A stretch of 8,584 nucleotides of DNA, taken from positions 1 through 8,584 of the forward strand of contig JAGUXE010000320.1 in NCBI GenBank assembly GCA_020061995.1, written 5' to 3'. Under the pieces are notes generated by a model. That model was not told the origin of the DNA. It did not search any database and saw nothing but the letters and a program-made list of their open reading frames with translations. This document shows, piece by piece, positions 6,475-8,584 of the stretch; the first letter of the stretch is position 1, and each line of letters begins with the position of its first letter. The DNA is from Ignavibacteriales bacterium (GTDB taxonomy: Bacteria; Bacteroidota; Ignavibacteria; Ignavibacteriales; Ignavibacteriaceae). Position numbers and translations under genes: made by a program.

Positions 6475-6544
6475 AATGTGGGAATAGTTTGGCGAAAAGA
6501 CTGATGAAATAATTAGAGTATTGAATGAAGCTTAAGCTGCATAA
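6475..6544 (+). pseudogene. Relic of a second hsdR 3' end
   Basis: This aligns without gaps to 5843-5912 (constant offset 632) with 52 of 70 bases identical, down to the same final TAA. Translated in the hsdR frame, 15 of 22 residues match the HsdR C-terminus (MW, FGE, T, EII, LNEA, AA). Two Leu codons (TTG) have become stops: TAG at 6485-6487 and TAA at 6533-6535. Differences fall 3, 4 and 11 at codon positions 1, 2 and 3, so much of the divergence probably arose while both were coding. This suggests the tail of a different hsdR allele rather than a recent duplication. It begins exactly at the element's right edge and ends 3 nt before tcmP. Confidence 0.85.
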
Positions 6545-6547
6545 ACA

Positions 6548-7453
6548 ATGAGCGAAATAAATAAAAATATTGTGAATGAACCTCACGAGGATTGGGGAGG
6601 CAAATGGACGGAGAAAAAGTTAGATGCGTTTGCAAAATATGTCTCTGCTTATTTGACCATTATGAAACGAAATCCTTACTGGAAGACTATATACTTTGAT
6701 GGTTTTGCAGGGAGTGGTGACAGAAAAGGGAAAAAGAACTCTGCTTTGTATGAGCAATTAAAGTTGACAGAACAAGACGAGAAATTATATAAAGGAGCTG
6801 CCGAGCGGGTTTTAACATTACCAAATGATCTTTCATTCGATTATCATTATTTCATTGATGCCAAAGAGGAATCACTAAAAAAATTAGAAGCCAAGCTTGC
6901 AGTACTTCAGAAAACTAAAAAACTGCCGTTTATCTATTGCTCGGGAGATAGTAATCAATGGCTGTTAAAATTGGCGAAACTTATGACCGAACATAAAAAT
7001 AGTTTTGCCGCACTTGTTTTACTTGATCCATTTGGGATGCAAATAAATTGGGAATCAATTGAAGCACTAAAAAACACTAGAACGGATATTTGGATACTTA
7101 TTCCTACCGGAGTTATTGTAAACAGATTGCTGGATAAGAATTGTAATCTTGAATATTCGCAAAAACTTCAATCTTTTTTTGGGATGAGTGAAGAAAAAAT
7201 AATAGAATCCTTTTATCATACGGAAACAAAGCTTACTTTATTTGGCGAAGAAGAGACAATTAGTAAAGTAACCGAGCCAATTGAAAAAATAGCAAAATTG
7301 TATGTAACACGCTTAAAGATGATCTGGAAATATGTAACTGAGGAACCTCTCCGTTTAGAAAATTCAAAAAGAGTTCCGATTTTTCATTTCGTTTTCGCGT
7401 CAAATAATATTCACGCAACAAAAATTGCAAAACAAATAATTAAAAGCGTCTGA
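6548..7453 (+). CDS. tcmP: Three-Cys-motif partner protein TcmP, methyltransferase-like
   Basis: The product is 301 aa. The opening EDWGGKWTEKKLDAFAKYV and IYFDGFAGSG are hallmarks of TcmP, a family named for sitting beside 'three-Cys-motif' DUF5131 proteins, as it does here (2-nt gap). The motifs read as a class I SAM-dependent methyltransferase: motif I DGFAGSG (51-57), an acidic FIDAKE (102-107) at the expected ribose-binding position, GDSNQWL (133-139), and motif IV LLDPFGM (158-164), reminiscent of DPPY-type amino methyltransferases. The last 100 residues are charged and helical, without known motifs. Substrate is unknown (DNA, RNA or protein). The gene is embedded between hsdR and hsdS, and its start follows the hsdR relic by 3 nt, as if originally coupled to it. 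There is no Shine-Dalgarno. Family call is firm; activity is inferred. Confidence 0.88.
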   Translation: MSEINKNIVNEPHEDWGGKWTEKKLDAFAKYVSAYLTIMKRNPYWKTIYFDGFAGSGDRKGKKNSALYEQLKLTEQDEKLYKGAAERVLTLPNDLSFDYHYFIDAKEESLKKLEAKLAVLQKTKKLPFIYCSGDSNQWLLKLAKLMTEHKNSFAALVLLDPFGMQINWESIEALKNTRTDIWILIPTGVIVNRLLDKNCNLEYSQKLQSFFGMSEEKIIESFYHTETKLTLFGEEETISKVTEPIEKIAKLYVTRLKMIWKYVTEEPLRLENSKRVPIFHFVFASNNIHATKIAKQIIKSV

Positions 7454-7455
7454 TT

Positions 7456-8178
7456 ATGGCACACACTAAAATAGAATGGACAGAAAGCACCTGGAATCCT
7501 ATTACAGGCTGCACAAAAATTTCTACCGGTTGTAAGTTTTGTTATGCCGAAGTAATGGCAAGACGATTGAAAGCTATGGGACAGCCAAAATATAAAAACG
7601 GTTTTGAACTTACACTACATCCCGATGTATTAAATGAACCATATACTTGGAAAAAAGGGAAAATAATTTTTGTAAATTCTATGAGCGATCTGTTTCATAA
7701 AGATGTTCCAATTGAGTATATACAACAGATATTCAGAGTAATAAAAGAAAATCCTCAACATGTATTTCAGATATTAACTAAACGGGCTGATGTATTGAAA
7801 TATTACGATAGCGAAGGCTGGTTAGACTGGTCCCATAATTTATGGATGGGAGTTACCGTGGAAAACAATAACGTAACCAACCGGATTGAGCATTTAAGAA
7901 AGACTGGGGCAAGAGTTAAGTTTTTATCATGTGAACCTCTTTTAACTGCTCTACCGGAAATGAATTTGAAAGGGATTGACTGGGTAATTGTAGGGGGTGA
8001 AAGCGGACGCACTCCCAGACCAATAAAAGAAGAATGGGTAATAGATATTAAAGAACAATGCCACACCGCGGATGTTGCCTTTTACTTTAAACAATGGGGT
8101 GGCACTAACAAAAAGAAAAACGGAAGATTGTTAGACGGCAGTAGATACGATAAAATGCCTCAACTTTTATCTATCTAA
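7456..8178 (+). CDS. DUF5131 / phage Gp37-Gp68 family three-Cys-motif protein
   Basis: The product is 240 aa, full length for the family. The N-terminus IEWTESTWNPITGC is diagnostic. Cys19, Cys26 and Cys29 form C-x6-C-x2-C, a variant of the radical-SAM C-x3-C-x2-C cluster site. Later family blocks are all present: VNSMSDLFHKDVP (probably metal or substrate pocket), QILTKRA, GVTVEN, FLSCEPLL, WVIVGGESG with RPI, and FYFKQWGG. The family is predicted to be an iron-sulfur, radical-SAM-like TIM barrel, but its reaction is not established. It is translated with TcmP (2-nt gap) and abuts hsdS (TAAATG), so production is likely coupled to the specificity subunit. The pair probably acts together on one substrate; whether that is the DNA target of the restriction system is not known. 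Confidence 0.9.
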   Translation: MAHTKIEWTESTWNPITGCTKISTGCKFCYAEVMARRLKAMGQPKYKNGFELTLHPDVLNEPYTWKKGKIIFVNSMSDLFHKDVPIEYIQQIFRVIKENPQHVFQILTKRADVLKYYDSEGWLDWSHNLWMGVTVENNNVTNRIEHLRKTGARVKFLSCEPLLTALPEMNLKGIDWVIVGGESGRTPRPIKEEWVIDIKEQCHTADVAFYFKQWGGTNKKKNGRLLDGSRYDKMPQLLSI

Positions 8179-8584
8179 ATGAAGTATCAAAGCAGATTGA
8201 GTGAGGAAGATAAATTACCCAAACATTGGCAAGTAAAGAAGTTGGGAGAAGTATGCGGCATTGTCTATGGGAAAGGATTACCAGTAAAGGAACTCAAAGC
8301 CAGCGGGTATCCCGTATATGGAGCTAATGGTATAATTGGTTTTAATGATAAATACTTATTTGAAGAACCACAAGTTTTAATTTCTTGTCGAGGTGCTGCA
8401 AGTGGGAAAATTAATCTGTCACCCGCTAAGTGTTATGTGACAAATAATTCTTTGGTCTTAGATATTAAAGAGAAAAATAGACTGGATAAAAAGTACTTAT
8501 ACTACGCTTTGAGCATTGCTAAGAAAACTAAACTTGTTACTGGCACAGCACAACCACAGGTAACAATTAATAATGCTGTTGAAT
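8179..8584 (+). CDS. hsdS: Type I restriction specificity subunit, N-terminal part (runs off the window)
   Basis: The frame opens at ATG 8179 directly after the preceding stop (TAAATG) and stays open for 135 codons to the window edge. It has the first target-recognition-domain pattern of HsdS: LPKHWQVKKLGEVC followed by GKGLPVKEL, YPVYGANGIIGFND, the VLISCRGAASGKIN block, TNNSLVLDI, and TGTAQPQVTIN. HsdS reads one half-site of the bipartite DNA target with this domain and joins two HsdM and HsdR. No ribosome binding site is visible, fitting translational coupling. The second recognition domain and hsdM must lie beyond the window. The product is not seen on the track of long frames because it is truncated by the edge. 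Confidence 0.93.
   Translation, partial: MKYQSRLSEEDKLPKHWQVKKLGEVCGIVYGKGLPVKELKASGYPVYGANGIIGFNDKYLFEEPQVLISCRGAASGKINLSPAKCYVTNNSLVLDIKEKNRLDKKYLYYALSIAKKTKLVTGTAQPQVTINNAVE

Noticed and set aside
6353..6586. Minus-strand 77-codon frame across the GxxExxY end and hsdR relic
   Set aside because: It spans three unrelated pieces (gene end, inverted repeat, relic) and shows no motif.
7803..8066. Minus-strand 87-codon frame inside the DUF5131 gene
   Set aside because: It is the antisense shadow of conserved DUF5131 blocks.

Overview
The window is AT-rich and carries compact genes, all on the + strand. It looks like an accessory (defence and mobile) region of a bacterium, probably of the Bacteroidota/Ignavibacteriota (Chlorobi-group) type. 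The reasons are AT-rich leaders without Shine-Dalgarno sequences in the right half, a GxxExxY mini-element, and a secreted protein with a short '...YSQ' signal peptide end. This assignment is an inference from style, not from a marker gene.

Left part (1-2950): a string of co-oriented, unrelated genes separated by recombination-site-like DNA. It holds the C-terminal tail of an unknown protein, a 161-aa single-pass membrane protein, a 286-aa secreted two-domain protein, and a SIR2-like (predicted NAD-cleaving) protein. Two 54-nt blocks that align without gaps (43/54 identical) start at or just after gene ends and begin with GCTAAC. Two matching 'CACGYCGTTAG' boxes lie just before gene starts. 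This resembles gene cassettes in an integron (attC R''/R' boxes), although no integrase is present and the sites are longer and less regular than classical attC.

Right part (3093-8584): a type I restriction-modification locus. The order is hsdR (complete, 939 aa, EcoEI-like), a GxxExxY gene, tcmP (three-Cys-motif partner, methyltransferase-like), a DUF5131/Gp37-Gp68 'three-Cys-motif' protein, and the start of hsdS, which runs off the window. hsdM is not visible and presumably lies downstream. Spacing is very tight (tcmP to DUF5131 2 nt, DUF5131 to hsdS 0 nt), so this is one transcription unit.

The most notable structure is between hsdR and tcmP. A 560-nt element (5915-6474) holding the GxxExxY gene is bounded by inverted repeats (14/15 identical, continued by GATT units repeated about every 9 nt). 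Directly after its right end lies a decayed second copy of the last 22 codons of hsdR plus its stop (6475-6544, 52/70 identical, two internal stop codons), ending 3 nt before tcmP. The locus therefore probably began as a tight hsdR-tcmP-DUF5131-hsdS operon whose hsdR end was later disrupted or replaced together with the GxxExxY element. TcmP and DUF5131 embedded between the restriction and specificity subunits are the best candidates for an undescribed function in this window.
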